Shown: positions 26,084 through 34,780, counted from the stretch's first letter. The stretch: 64,000 nucleotides of DNA from Kiritimatiellia bacterium (GCA_026417735.1 JAOACR010000012.1:1-64000), one strand, 5' to 3'. Numbers and translations: made by a program. The notes: generated by a model not told the origin, from the letters alone.

Positions 26084-27010
26084 TCAAACCTGAAACAGCG
26101 AGGTCACGGACTGGTTGTTATGAATCCTCAGAATCGCCTCGCCGAGCAGCTCCGCCACCGACTGCACACGGACCGGAAAGCCCTCCCAATCGCCAACCGG
26201 CACCGTGTCGGTGACGATGATCTCCTCAATCGGCGATGCCTTGAGCGCCGCAATGGCCTTCCGCGTCACCAGCGCATGGGTGACCACCGCACGCACGCTC
26301 CCGGCCCCCCGCTGCTTCAGCAGTTCCGCCGCGCCGCACAGCGTGCTGCCCGTCGTGATCAGATCGTCCACCAGCAGCACGTTCCGGCCCGCCACGTTGC
26401 CGACCATGTCAATCGTTTCCACCTCGACCGCGCTCTTCCGCTGCTTCGCCGCGATCGCAAAACCGGCGCCGATCATCTGCGCGAAGGCGTACGCCTGCTT
26501 CACGCCCCCTGTGTCCGGCGCGACGACGACCGCGTCCGTCAGATTCATCGCGCGCAGCGCCTTCACCAGCACCGGCGCCGCGGTCAGATGATCCACCGGA
26601 ATGTCGAAAAACCCCTGGATCTGGTGCGAATGCAGATCCAGCGCCAACACCCGGTTGGCTCCGGCCGCCACCAGCAAATTCGCAACCAGCTTCGCGGTGA
26701 TCGGCACGCGCGGCTGGTCCTTCCGGTCCTGCCGCGCATACCCGAAATACGGCAACACCGCGGTGATCCGCGACGCGGACGCGCGCCGGGCCGCGTCCAT
26801 CATGATCAACAGCTCCATCAAATTCTCGTTCACCGGCGGGCACGTCGGCTGCACGATGTACACGTCGTGCCCGCGGATGTTGTCCATGATCTTGATGCGA
26901 TGCTCACCGTCCGGAAACCGGCCGATCTCAACGCCAACCAGCGGCTCGCCAAGAAACGCGGCGATCCGCTCGGCCAGCTGCCTGTGCGCCGTTCCGGACA
27001 ACAGTTTCAT
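26084..27010 (-). CDS. prs: Ribose-phosphate pyrophosphokinase
   Basis: A 308-residue PRPP synthetase, converting ribose 5-phosphate and ATP to PRPP. Recognised blocks are GRFPDGEHRIKI, the ATP loop YFGYARQDRKDQPR, the metal motif LDLHSHQIQGFF, VVVAPDTGGVKQA and the PRPP loop LLVDDLITTGSTL. It is 28 bp upstream of rplY. tRNA-Gln lies just upstream on the same strand, so the tRNA may be cut from the same transcript. Confidence 0.96.
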   Translation of the reverse strand: MKLLSGTAHRQLAERIAAFLGEPLVGVEIGRFPDGEHRIKIMDNIRGHDVYIVQPTCPPVNENLMELLIMMDAARRASASRITAVLPYFGYARQDRKDQPRVPITAKLVANLLVAAGANRVLALDLHSHQIQGFFDIPVDHLTAAPVLVKALRAMNLTDAVVVAPDTGGVKQAYAFAQMIGAGFAIAAKQRKSAVEVETIDMVGNVAGRNVLLVDDLITTGSTLCGAAELLKQRGAGSVRAVVTHALVTRKAIAALKASPIEEIIVTDTVPVGDWEGFPVRVQSVAELLGEAILRIHNNQSVTSLFQV

Positions 27011-27029
27011 TCGCCCGCCGGGTCCCGCC

Positions 27030-27103
27030 TGGTTGCCCGACCAGGAGTCGAACCTGGACTCTGGCCTCCAAAGGGCCGTGTGCTGCCATTACACCATCGG
27101 GCA
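27030..27103 (-). tRNA. tRNA-Gln (anticodon TTG)
   Basis: A 74-base gene on the minus strand including an encoded CCA. It starts TGCCCGATGGTGTAATGGC, has an anticodon loop CTTTGGA (TTG at positions 34-36), a T-arm GGTTCGACTCC, and an acceptor stem closing TGCCCGA/TCGGGCA. It lies 19 bp upstream of prs. A short hairpin (GTGGA/TCCAC) lies just upstream at about 27104-27120. Confidence 0.96.
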
Positions 27104-27217
27104 GTGGAAACTCTCCACGCCCCGCACCGCCCGGCAAGCCGCCGCCGGACGGCCCAACCCCGCCTGGTCGGCCGGATCGGGACGGAACCGATAGCCTACC
27201 GACCGCCCCGTGGCCGG

Positions 27218-28567
27218 TCAAACCGTCCCGCTTTCCTCCGCCCCACACAGCCGCCGCGCGAACCTCGGCAGCGCAGGATCCCGCGCCCCCATCACCAGCA
27301 CCACCGCGCCCGGCCGCACCAGCGCCCGCACCCGTCCCTCTAGCTCATCCAGTGCGCCGACCGTTTCCACATGCACACCCACGTCAGCCAGCCGCCGAGC
27401 CAGCTCTTCCGAACTGGCGCGCCCTCCTGGCGTGCCTCCCGCATAAAACACCGGCAACAGCCACAACCGGTCCCCCTCCTGCACCACCTTCGACCACGCG
27501 GCGACAAGCTCGTCCATCATCCGTTCCAACGGCCCGAACCCGTGCGGCCGCCACACCCCGAGCACCGGCGACCCCATCTCGCGCGCCGCCGACCAGGCAG
27601 CCGCAATCTTCGCGGGGTTGTGCGCGTAGTCATCCAGCACCACCGCGCCGCCACACATCCCCACACGCTCCAAACGGCGCTCAATCCCACGAAACCGGCT
27701 CAGCGCCGCCGCGGACGTCGCCGGCGGCACACCCAGCTCCGCCGCCGCCGCCGCCGCCAACACCGCGTTCGCGGCGTTGTGCGCGCCCGGCAACTGCAGC
27801 TGAAACCTCGTCTGGCACCACTCAAATTCCAGCCATCCGCCTCGCGCGACCACACTCCCCGGCGGAGCCGCCTCGACCAGCCGCGCGGCAGGTTCTCCCA
27901 GCCGCCGACCCACACCCACCCCCGTCACAACGACCCGGCGTACACGCTGCACAAACTGGCGAAACAGGCGCTCCGCCTCCGCTTCGCTGAAGTGGTCATC
28001 ACTGATGTTCGTGACAATCGCCAGCTCCGGCTCGAACTGCAGCAGCGACCGGTCACTCTCATCGGTTTCGATCACGCTCCATTCCCCGTCACCTCGCCGC
28101 ACGCTCGCCACACGGTCCGGTGCCACCCAGTTCAGCAGGCCCCCGCCGTTCACCACCCACGGGTCCAGACCGGCCACCTCGAGAATCCAGCCGAGCATCC
28201 CGGTCACGGTAGTCTTGCCACTCGTCCCCGCCACCGCAGCGACCCGCCGCCCGCGCACCAGTTCCGCAAGCACCTCCGCCCGGTGCCGTACCTGCAGTCC
28301 CCCCCGCACCGCCGCGGCAAGGTCCGCATTGTCCGCCTCAATCGCGCTGCTGACGACAACGACGACGCCCGGCTCCACCCCGGAACCGTCCTGCCGCAGC
28401 AGCCGCACGCCCGCCCGTCGCAGCCGCTGCAAAATCGGCAGCCACTCGCCCCGATCCGCATGGCGGTCGGACCCGCTCACCTCCGCGCCCACATCGCGCA
28501 GCGCCTGGGCCAGCGCACTCATGCCGACCCCGGCCACCCCCACCAAGTGATAGCGACCCCACGGCAC
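27218..28567 (-). CDS. Mur ligase family protein, MurC/Mpl-like
   Basis: A 449-residue Mur ligase with all three domains: an N-terminal UDP-binding Rossmann domain (YHLVGVAGVGMSALAQAL), a central ATPase (AVAGTSGKTTVTGML, then ETDESDRSLLQFEPELAIVTNI) and a C-terminal domain with LDDYAHNPAKIAAAW. Overall it is closest to MurC (UDP-MurNAc:L-Ala ligase) or Mpl. The YAHNP motif differs from the usual MurC YGHHP, and no dcw-cluster gene is adjacent, so a recycling or specialised ligase is possible. The start is probably the GTG at 28567, behind GGGAAAG. It follows two bactofilin genes, which suggests a cell-wall or shape function. Confidence 0.8.
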   Translation of the reverse strand: MPWGRYHLVGVAGVGMSALAQALRDVGAEVSGSDRHADRGEWLPILQRLRRAGVRLLRQDGSGVEPGVVVVVSSAIEADNADLAAAVRGGLQVRHRAEVLAELVRGRRVAAVAGTSGKTTVTGMLGWILEVAGLDPWVVNGGGLLNWVAPDRVASVRRGDGEWSVIETDESDRSLLQFEPELAIVTNISDDHFSEAEAERLFRQFVQRVRRVVVTGVGVGRRLGEPAARLVEAAPPGSVVARGGWLEFEWCQTRFQLQLPGAHNAANAVLAAAAAAELGVPPATSAAALSRFRGIERRLERVGMCGGAVVLDDYAHNPAKIAAAWSAAREMGSPVLGVWRPHGFGPLERMMDELVAAWSKVVQEGDRLWLLPVFYAGGTPGGRASSEELARRLADVGVHVETVGALDELEGRVRALVRPGAVVLVMGARDPALPRFARRLCGAEESGTV

Positions 28568-28607
28568 TTCCGATCTTTCCCGCACCGCGCCGACCGCCGT
28601 CGCCGCC

Positions 28608-29282
28608 TCACCCCGCGCGGGGGCGCCGTCCCGCCTCCACTGCCGCCAGCAGCGCCGCGCCGTCCTCCACGCACAGCGATGCACACTTCAACCGCCCCCG
28701 GAAAACGGCTCCTTCGCGCAAAATCACCCCCTCCTCCGCCTCCAATTCCGCCTCCATCACACCCGCCAGATCCACCGCGCGGCACCGCACAACCGCCGGA
28801 AACGTCAGCTCAATACCCCGCTCAACCGTCAGCGCACCGAACTCGACGCAGCCTGCCGCACACATCGCTCCCGCGCGCAGCACCAACCGGTGCTTCGCGC
28901 ACACTCGGCCCCCAGCAATGCGCCCCTGGACCTCCACCTCCGCAGCGCTGATCTCTCCCCCCCGAACCACGCCATCGGGGCCCACCCGCACCCGACCACC
29001 CGTGACGATCCGCCCGTCAAACTCTACGTCCAACGTGTAGTCCACGATGTCGAACTTCTGGCGACACCTCGGGCAGACACCAAACGTTGGCCGCCCCGCC
29101 ACTTCCGTCGCCCAGCCGCAGAGGGGGCAGGCGGTGACGCGACGGGGCGGCAGAGCCACCGTCCCACCTGACGCCGCCACGCTCCCCATTGGCGCGGGCG
29201 GCGCGGTCGAACTCTCCGAACGGCGGATCGAGCGGACAATGTCGAATCCGCTGACCACCTGCGCCTTTCGGCCCGAGCCCAT
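28608..29282 (-). CDS. Bactofilin-like polymer protein with N-terminal zinc ribbon
   Basis: A 224-residue protein. A disordered N-terminus is followed by a zinc ribbon (CPLCGW ... CPRCRQKF, about residues 51-71) and then a right-handed beta-helix of repeated [IV]-x-G-x-[IV] turns typical of bactofilins (VEFDGRIVTGGRVRVGPDGVVRGG onward). Zinc-ribbon plus bactofilin is an uncommon combination. It lies between a canonical bactofilin and the Mur ligase, 41-60 bp from each. The ATG at 29282 is chosen because GGGAG is 9 bases upstream; a GTG at 29324 is the alternative. Confidence 0.7.
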   Translation of the reverse strand: MGSGRKAQVVSGFDIVRSIRRSESSTAPPAPMGSVAASGGTVALPPRRVTACPLCGWATEVAGRPTFGVCPRCRQKFDIVDYTLDVEFDGRIVTGGRVRVGPDGVVRGGEISAAEVEVQGRIAGGRVCAKHRLVLRAGAMCAAGCVEFGALTVERGIELTFPAVVRCRAVDLAGVMEAELEAEEGVILREGAVFRGRLKCASLCVEDGAALLAAVEAGRRPRAG

Positions 29283-29342
29283 CGCGTCCGGCTCCCGCCC
29301 GCGAGGCCGCTGTGGTCGGCGCACGCGGCCGGCAGGTCACAC

Positions 29343-29768
29343 TCACCGCTTGAAGATGCCAGCCCGTGCCGGCTCCGCCGTCGCAGAGCCGGCCGTGGCC
29401 GACGGCGCGGCGGCCGGCGCTGCCGGCGCCGCTCCAGCGCCGCTCGGATTGACCTCCGAACGACCAATGAACGTCACACCATCCTCGACCACCAGCCGCT
29501 TCGCCTTGATGTCGCCCGTCAGCCGCGCGGTCGCCTTCAGCTCGATGCGGTCGCGCGCGACGATGTTGCCGTTCACCGTGCCCTCGACGATCACCGACGA
29601 CGCATTCAGGTTGCCCTTCACCACCGCGGACTTTCCGACCCACGCGTCCTTCTCGCAGTGCAGCTCGCCCTCGAGCTTCCCGTCCACGCGAACCGTGCCC
29701 GCGCTCTTCACCGTGCCGGTGATTTCCACATCGCCCGCAATCACGGACGAGGCGCTTGTTGCATCCAT
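29343..29768 (-). CDS. Bactofilin
   Basis: A 141-residue bactofilin: a compact beta-helical core with repeats such as VEITGTVKSAGTVRVDGKLEGELHC and VVKGNLNASSVIVEGTVNGNI, followed by an Ala/Pro-rich tail ending AGIFKR. Bactofilins polymerise without nucleotide and place peptidoglycan or polar machinery. GGAGG is 8 bases before the ATG at 29768, so the frame extending to 29900 into the trmB start is not used. It heads a bactofilin, zinc-ribbon bactofilin, Mur ligase series. Confidence 0.93.
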   Translation of the reverse strand: MDATSASSVIAGDVEITGTVKSAGTVRVDGKLEGELHCEKDAWVGKSAVVKGNLNASSVIVEGTVNGNIVARDRIELKATARLTGDIKAKRLVVEDGVTFIGRSEVNPSGAGAAPAAPAAAPSATAGSATAEPARAGIFKR

Positions 29769-29795
29769 GCTGGAACCTCCGTATCGCTGGTGGTT

Positions 29796-29807
29796 GAACG
29801 ATCGTTC
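29796..29807. promoter_or_regulatory. Perfect 12-bp palindrome in the bactofilin/trmB divergent region
   Basis: GAACGATCGTTC is a perfect 12-bp palindrome, 28 bp upstream of the bactofilin ATG and about 90 bp from trmB. Its position in a divergent intergenic region suits an operator. No family of regulator can be named from it. Confidence 0.35.
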
Positions 29808-29898
29808 GCCCAAAGTTTGCCGCGCAGCCCCACCCGCCGCAAGCGTCGTACGCCGCGCTGCTTGCCCCGCGCCGCCGATCGCGTACGATGCGCCCGCC

Positions 29899-30528
29899 AT
29901 GTCCGATCACGACGTGTTCGTGCGGTTGACCGCGGAGACCGTACTCTCACCGTTGAACACTTCGGCGCTGTTCCGGGGCGATGCGCGGCCGTTGGTGGTG
30001 GACCTTGGCTGCGGCAAAGGCCGGCTGCTGCTGGCGCATGCGCGGCGCCATCCCGACATGTGGCACCTGGGCGTGGACCGCATGCTCGGCCGGCTCCGCA
30101 AGGTGGCGCGCGGCGTCCAGCGGCTCGGGCTCGCCAACGTGCGGCTGCTGCGGATGGACGCGCTCTACGCCGCCTGTTACCTGTTGCCGCGGCGCGGCGT
30201 GCACGAGATGTTTGTCGCCTTTCCCGACCCCTGGCCCAAGCTGCGGCATCACCGTCACCGGCTGTTCGGCCCACTGTTTTTCGATGCGCTCGCCGCCACG
30301 CTGGTGCCCGGCGGCGCGGTGCACGTCGCCACCGATCACATGCCGTACTTCGAGGTGATCCATCGCGCCGTCGCCGCGGATCGACGGTTTGAAATTGCGC
30401 CGGTGCGCTTGCCGACCGAAGAGGAGCGGACCGATTTCGAGCTCGGCTTTCTCTACGAACGGCCGATCGGCCGCATCACGTTCCGGCTGCGGCCGAACGC
30501 CGCGGCGAGGAAGGAGCACGAACCATGA
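29899..30528 (+). CDS. trmB: tRNA (guanine-N7-)-methyltransferase
   Basis: A 209-residue TrmB that makes m7G46 in tRNA variable loops. The SAM-binding motif is LVVDLGCGKGRLLLAHA, and the family signature is MFVAFPDPWPKLRHHRHRLF, followed by TDHMPYFEVI and the C-terminal TEEERTDFE (matching T-x-[FY]-E). The start at 29899 is divergent from bactofilin. TTGCCC and TACGAT about 16 bp apart lie directly upstream, so the mRNA may be nearly leaderless. It is coupled to rmuC by ATGA. Confidence 0.94.
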   Translation: MSDHDVFVRLTAETVLSPLNTSALFRGDARPLVVDLGCGKGRLLLAHARRHPDMWHLGVDRMLGRLRKVARGVQRLGLANVRLLRMDALYAACYLLPRRGVHEMFVAFPDPWPKLRHHRHRLFGPLFFDALAATLVPGGAVHVATDHMPYFEVIHRAVAADRRFEIAPVRLPTEEERTDFELGFLYERPIGRITFRLRPNAAARKEHEP

Positions 30529-31940
30529 CCACGGTCGCCGTTCTCGCACTGGTCGTGGTCGCCGCGCTGCTGGGCGGTCTGACCATGTGGCTGTGGATGC
30601 GATCGCGAATGCTGGCGGATCGTGCGTCGCTCGATGCGGCGCTGGCCGCGCGCAACGCGCACATCGAAGAAGCGTCGCGGCGGGAGGCGTCGCTGGCCGC
30701 GGAGCTGGCGGCCGCCACGCAGCGGGCCGCCGCCGCCGAGCGCCGCGCCGCCGCGCTCGAGGCCGAGCTCGCCGCGGAGCGCCGCGCCACCGCCGAGAAG
30801 CTTGCCGTGCTCGAGCAGGCCCGCGCCGCGCTTGAAGACAGCTTCAAGGCGATCTCCGCCGACGCACTGCGCGCGAACGCCCATAGCTTCCTCGAACTCG
30901 CGCAGCGGCTGTTCGACACCGCCCATGCCAAAGCCGCCGGCCAGCTCGACCAGCACCGCCAAGCGGTGGAAAACCTCGTCGCACCCGTGCGGGAAGACAT
31001 CCGCCGTATCGAGGCAACCGTGCAGGCACTCGAGTCGAAACGTGAAGGGGCCTACGAGGGACTGCTCGCGCAGGTGCGGCAGCTCATGGAAACCCAGGAG
31101 CGGTTGCGCACCGAAACCGGCCAGCTGGTCCGCGCGCTCCGAACGCCACAAACCCGTGGCCGCTGGGGCGAAATCCAGCTGCGCCGAGTCGTCGAGATGG
31201 CCGGCATGCTGGAACACTGCGATTTCGAGGAACAGGCGGTCGCCGACGGCGTGGGACGTCCCAGCCGCCCGGACATGATCGTGCACCTGCCCGGCGGTCG
31301 GCTGCTCGTGGTGGACGCGAAAGCGCCGCTCGAAGCGTACCTCAACGCCATCGAAGCAACCGATGAGTCGGAGCGTCGCCAGCATCTGGTCCGACATGCC
31401 CGCCAGATTCGCGACCATATCGAGCAGCTCGGTTCGAAGTCGTACTGGGAACAGTTTTCGCCGACGCCCGACTTTGTCGTGCTGTTCATCCCGGGTGAGT
31501 CCTTTTTCAGCGCGGCGGTGCAGGAGGATCCGTCGCTGATCGAGTTTGGTACCAGCCGGAGGGTGATCCCCGCCTCGCCCACCACGCTGATCGTGCTGCT
31601 CAAGGCCGTCGCCTACGGATGGCGTCAGCAGGCGCTCGAGCAGAACGCGCAGCGCGTCGCGGAGGCAGGCCGCGAGCTCTACAAGCGACTGCTCACCTTC
31701 GTGGAGCACCTCATCGAGGCGGGCCATGGCCTGCGCAGAGCGGTGCAGGCCTACAACCGGTCCGTCGCCAGCTTCCAATCGCGGTTGATGCCTTGCGCGC
31801 AGCGATTCGAAGAGCTCGAGGTTCCCCACGCCGGCCAGCAGCTAGCGGCACCCCCGCCCGTCGACCTCGATCCGAGCCTCCCCGAGCCACCAGCCCCCGT
31901 CCGCAATCCCGCCCCGCCTCCCTCGAGCGCCGGCCGGTGA
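30525..31940 (+). CDS. rmuC: DNA recombination protein RmuC homologue
   Basis: A 471-residue RmuC: an N-terminal membrane helix (TVAVLALVVVAALLGGLTMWLWM), a long Ala/Glu/Arg coiled coil (about residues 40-210) and the restriction-endonuclease-like RmuC domain with GRWGEIQLRRVVEMAGML, RPDMIVHLPGGRLLVVDAKAPL and DFVVLFIPGESFF. It limits inversions at short repeats; the nuclease fold is conserved (Asp and the D-x-K pair in VVDAK). It overlaps trmB by 4 bp. A Pro-rich tail closes the protein. Confidence 0.92.
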   Translation: MTTVAVLALVVVAALLGGLTMWLWMRSRMLADRASLDAALAARNAHIEEASRREASLAAELAAATQRAAAAERRAAALEAELAAERRATAEKLAVLEQARAALEDSFKAISADALRANAHSFLELAQRLFDTAHAKAAGQLDQHRQAVENLVAPVREDIRRIEATVQALESKREGAYEGLLAQVRQLMETQERLRTETGQLVRALRTPQTRGRWGEIQLRRVVEMAGMLEHCDFEEQAVADGVGRPSRPDMIVHLPGGRLLVVDAKAPLEAYLNAIEATDESERRQHLVRHARQIRDHIEQLGSKSYWEQFSPTPDFVVLFIPGESFFSAAVQEDPSLIEFGTSRRVIPASPTTLIVLLKAVAYGWRQQALEQNAQRVAEAGRELYKRLLTFVEHLIEAGHGLRRAVQAYNRSVASFQSRLMPCAQRFEELEVPHAGQQLAAPPPVDLDPSLPEPPAPVRNPAPPPSSAGR

Positions 31941-32196
31941 CAACAGCGTCCCCTCCCACGAGACCGAAGATCATTCTGAGCGCGTCCGCCTTTGTGCAGA
32001 TTCGGTTGCCACAATGCTCACCGAAGATGTCTAGCGCCCGTCCGCCGCGCATCGGAGCACAAGTTGCTCGCCGTCCGTTGATTGCGAACGGCGCGGCCTT
32101 CGCAGAGTCTGCCTCGACGTGCCACGTCATAAGTGATAAGCTAGCGGTTATGCAAGCAACGAACGCCAACGGCGCATGAGCGACAAGGGGGCGATC

Positions 32197-32883
32197 ATGG
32201 CGGATCGTGCATGGGCGATCGTGTTGGGAGCCGGCCGCGAACAGAAACTGACCAGTGGGGCGGACACCGCGTTCCTCTCGCTGTCGAGCCGTCCTGCGAT
32301 CGCACACCTGATGTGCGCAGTGGAAGCCTGCCGCGAGGTGGACGGGATGGTGGTCGTCGTCGCGCCAGACCGGGTGGAGATGCCCCAGGCGATGCGGCTG
32401 CGCTTCGGTATCACGAAGCTGCGCGCAGTACGGGCGGGCACCGACCGGCGCTCCTCCAATCTCGCGCAGGCCCTGGAAGCCTTCGAGGAAGACGTAAAGT
32501 GGGCGGTGATTCTCGAGACCGGACGCCCCACCGTCGGCTGTGCCGCGATCACTGAAACCCTGAAGGCCGCCTCGCGCGCGGGTGCGGCGTGCGTCGCTGA
32601 GCTGATCACCGATCCCGTACTGCTGGTCTCCGGCCGCACCACCCGTCGCTTGGACGTGAAGATCCAACCGTGGGTGATCCGCAGCCCTCGGGCCTACCGC
32701 ACAGACTTGCTGCGCAAAGCTCTGGCGCTCGCTGCTCGAAAACGATGGGAGGGCCCCGACGAAAGTGTGTGGATCGAGGCGGCCGGTGGAACCCTGCGGA
32801 CCGTCCCACCCACCCGACCCCCCGTCCACCTGCGCACTGCCGACGACCTCTCCATGGCGGCGCTGCTGCTAAGCCAGCCCTGA
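32197..32883 (+). CDS. IspD-like nucleotidyltransferase with an altered active site
   Basis: A 228-residue protein whose start (RAWAIVLGAGREQKL), middle and end (DESVWIEAAGGTLRTV, then LRTADDLSMAALLL) follow the IspD layout. IspD makes CDP-methylerythritol in isoprenoid synthesis. The nucleotide-binding loop, normally GAGxGxRxxx-x-PKxF, here reads GAGREQKLTSGADTAFL: the conserved Lys is missing and the Gly/Arg spacing is changed. It is therefore either a divergent transferase for another substrate or a non-catalytic paralogue. The ATG at 32197 is preferred because GGGGG lies 5 bases upstream. It is followed closely by a phosphoesterase gene. Confidence 0.55.
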   Translation: MADRAWAIVLGAGREQKLTSGADTAFLSLSSRPAIAHLMCAVEACREVDGMVVVVAPDRVEMPQAMRLRFGITKLRAVRAGTDRRSSNLAQALEAFEEDVKWAVILETGRPTVGCAAITETLKAASRAGAACVAELITDPVLLVSGRTTRRLDVKIQPWVIRSPRAYRTDLLRKALALAARKRWEGPDESVWIEAAGGTLRTVPPTRPPVHLRTADDLSMAALLLSQP

Positions 32884-32896
32884 TCGCACCGCGTCG

Positions 32897-33688
32897 ATGG
32901 ACCCCCATCCCCCCTCACGACCTCGCAGCGACGCCCCCGGCCCACGGCGCCCTCCGCGGCCGCAGGGACTGTACGCGATCCTGGGCGACATCCACAGCAA
33001 CCTGCAGGCGTTGGAAGTGGTGCTCGCCGACGCGCGCGCCCGAGGCTGCACGCGGTACGTCTGCGTCGGCGACATTGTCGGTTACAACGCGAACCCGCGA
33101 GAGTGCGTGGACCTGATCCGCGAGGTCTGCGCAGTTGTCGTGCGCGGCAACCACGACCACTATTGCGCCAGCCAGACCGACCTCGAAGGGTTCCACCCGC
33201 TGGCCGCGGACGTCGCGAACTGGACCCGCCGGATGCTCACACCGGAGCAGCTGGAGTACCTGCGCATGCTGCCCTACACCCAGCGCGTGGAATCGTTCAC
33301 GCTGGTCCACAGCACGCTCGATACGCCCGAAAAGTGGGGTTACGTGTTCGACCGCTTCGAGGCGGAGCAGAACTTCAACTACCAGAAAACCACCGTCTGC
33401 TTTTTCGGCCACACCCACGTCCCGCTCGCATTCGAAAAAACCGACGAGGTCCGCTTCGGCCTCTACAACCGGATCCGCATACAGCTGGGCCGCTACTACT
33501 TCATCAACGTCGGCAGCGTCGGACAGCCGCGGGACGGCGATCCGCGCGCCGCCTACGTCACCTACAACCTTGGCACCGGCGAGGTGGAGCTGCACCGCCT
33601 CGAATACGATATCGCCGGCGCGCAGAAGGCGATCCGCGAGGCCGGGCTGCCCGAGCGGCTCGCGCAGCGCCTGGAGCTGGGACGCTGA
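32897..33688 (+). CDS. Calcineurin-like metallophosphoesterase
   Basis: A 263-residue protein of the YfcE/Ser-Thr-phosphatase-like group. All metal-binding motifs are present: GDIHSN, GDIVGYNANP, GNHDH, LVHST and GHTHVP. Two divalent metals would support phosphodiester or phosphomonoester hydrolysis. The first 25 residues are Pro/Arg-rich and may not be translated; a GTG start further in is possible. It lies 13 bp after the IspD-like gene and its stop overlaps an ATG of the next frame. Substrate unknown. Confidence 0.88.
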   Translation: MDPHPPSRPRSDAPGPRRPPRPQGLYAILGDIHSNLQALEVVLADARARGCTRYVCVGDIVGYNANPRECVDLIREVCAVVVRGNHDHYCASQTDLEGFHPLAADVANWTRRMLTPEQLEYLRMLPYTQRVESFTLVHSTLDTPEKWGYVFDRFEAEQNFNYQKTTVCFFGHTHVPLAFEKTDEVRFGLYNRIRIQLGRYYFINVGSVGQPRDGDPRAAYVTYNLGTGEVELHRLEYDIAGAQKAIREAGLPERLAQRLELGR

Positions 33689-33720
33689 TGCGGCCACGTC
33701 CGCGTTGGAGAATCCGGCCG

Positions 33721-34662
33721 ATGAAACACCTCCGTGTGGCTCCGCTGGCCGCGCTCGGTGCGCTCGCGCTGGCCACCGCCGCCGGCGCCCAGGCCGAGCT
33801 GCGCCTGCGGCTGGCCCACTCGATCGTGCTGCACATGGAGTCCATCCTCGCCACCGTCACCATCGAGAACGGCACCCCAGACGAGTTCGCGGTGGGCGAA
33901 ACCAACGGCAACTGCCGGCTTCGTTTCGACATCGAGGCCGCACCGGGCCGCCTCATCCCCCGCACCGACGTGCCGATGTTCCGCCGCATCGCGGTGATCC
34001 CCCCCTTCAAAGCCGCAACGCTCGAGTTCGATCTGCTCCGCCTCTATGAAATTCGCTCGCCCGGCGCCTACGCGGTCTCCGCCCGCCTGCACGGACCCGC
34101 GGGCATGCTCGTCAGTGGCCGTCAGTTTCTCGACGTGGTGCCGGGCCTGGAGCTGTTGCGCGTGTCGCAGACCGCGCCCGACCAGCGCCGGTTCACGTAC
34201 CAGCTGCGGACGCTCGGCCGCAACCGGCAGGAACACCTGTTTCTGAGGGTCGACGAGGACGCCGCCGAGCTCTGCCACGGTGTGTTTGACCTGGGCCCCC
34301 ACGTTCGACTGCTCCGACCGCTGCTGCGCTTCGATCGTCTCGGCCGCGTGCACGTGCTGCATCAGTCCGCACCCGGCCGCTTCACCCACAGCGTGTTCGA
34401 AGCCGACGGCACGCCCGTGCAAACCATGTTTTGGAGCTCGACGCCCGCCGAAATCGAATTGCGGCGAACCGAGGACGGCGACATCGTCGTCGCGGGCGCG
34501 CGCCCCTACGAGGGCGACCGCGTCGTCGCACCGCTGCGCGTGCAGGAGCCGCGGCCGGACAGCCTGCCCACTCCCGCAACCTCTCGACAGCCGTTCGAGC
34601 TGCCGGACGGATATGGGCCGGACGGCCGACGAGTCGAGCCGCGGATTGACAACCGCCGCTGA
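33721..34662 (+). CDS. Secreted protein of unknown function
   Basis: A 313-residue protein with a clear signal peptide (MKHLRVAPLAALGALALATAAGAQA). The rest is beta-rich with no family I recognise. The early part (ILATVTIENGTPDEFAVGE) resembles an Ig-like domain of secreted proteins, and the second half has regularly spaced beta strands. TTGGAG is 11 bases before the ATG; another in-frame ATG at 33688 overlaps the previous stop. It is followed by tRNA-Leu. Confidence 0.65.
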   Translation: MKHLRVAPLAALGALALATAAGAQAELRLRLAHSIVLHMESILATVTIENGTPDEFAVGETNGNCRLRFDIEAAPGRLIPRTDVPMFRRIAVIPPFKAATLEFDLLRLYEIRSPGAYAVSARLHGPAGMLVSGRQFLDVVPGLELLRVSQTAPDQRRFTYQLRTLGRNRQEHLFLRVDEDAAELCHGVFDLGPHVRLLRPLLRFDRLGRVHVLHQSAPGRFTHSVFEADGTPVQTMFWSSTPAEIELRRTEDGDIVVAGARPYEGDRVVAPLRVQEPRPDSLPTPATSRQPFELPDGYGPDGRRVEPRIDNRR

Positions 34663-34671
34663 GCATACGAT
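34646..34671 (+). promoter_or_regulatory. Possible promoter of tRNA-Leu
   Basis: A perfect TTGACA lies at 34646-34651, inside the end of the preceding gene, and TACGAT at 34666-34671. The spacing of 14 bp is shorter than the usual 16-18, so the pairing is doubtful. The position, 22 bp before the tRNA, fits. Confidence 0.3.
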
Positions 34672-34693
34672 CATTCCGCTGCGATTCCACGGT

Positions 34694-34780
34694 GCACCCG
34701 TGGTGGAATTGGCAGACACGTAAGATTCAGGTTCTTATGCCCGCGAGGGCGTGGGGGTTCGACTCCCTCCGGGTGCACCA
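34694..34780 (+). tRNA. tRNA-Leu (anticodon CAG)
   Basis: An 87-base class II tRNA with encoded CCA. It starts GCACCCGTGGTGGAATTGG, has an anticodon stem TAAGA/TCTTA around the loop TTCAGGT (CAG), a long variable arm (TGCCCGCGAGGGCG), a T-arm GGGGGTTCGACTCCC, and an acceptor stem GCACCCG/CGGGTGC. It reads CTG leucine codons. Confidence 0.96.

Noticed and set aside
27104-27120. GTGGA/TCCAC hairpin beside tRNA-Gln as a terminator
   Set aside because: Five-base stem with no T-run on either strand.
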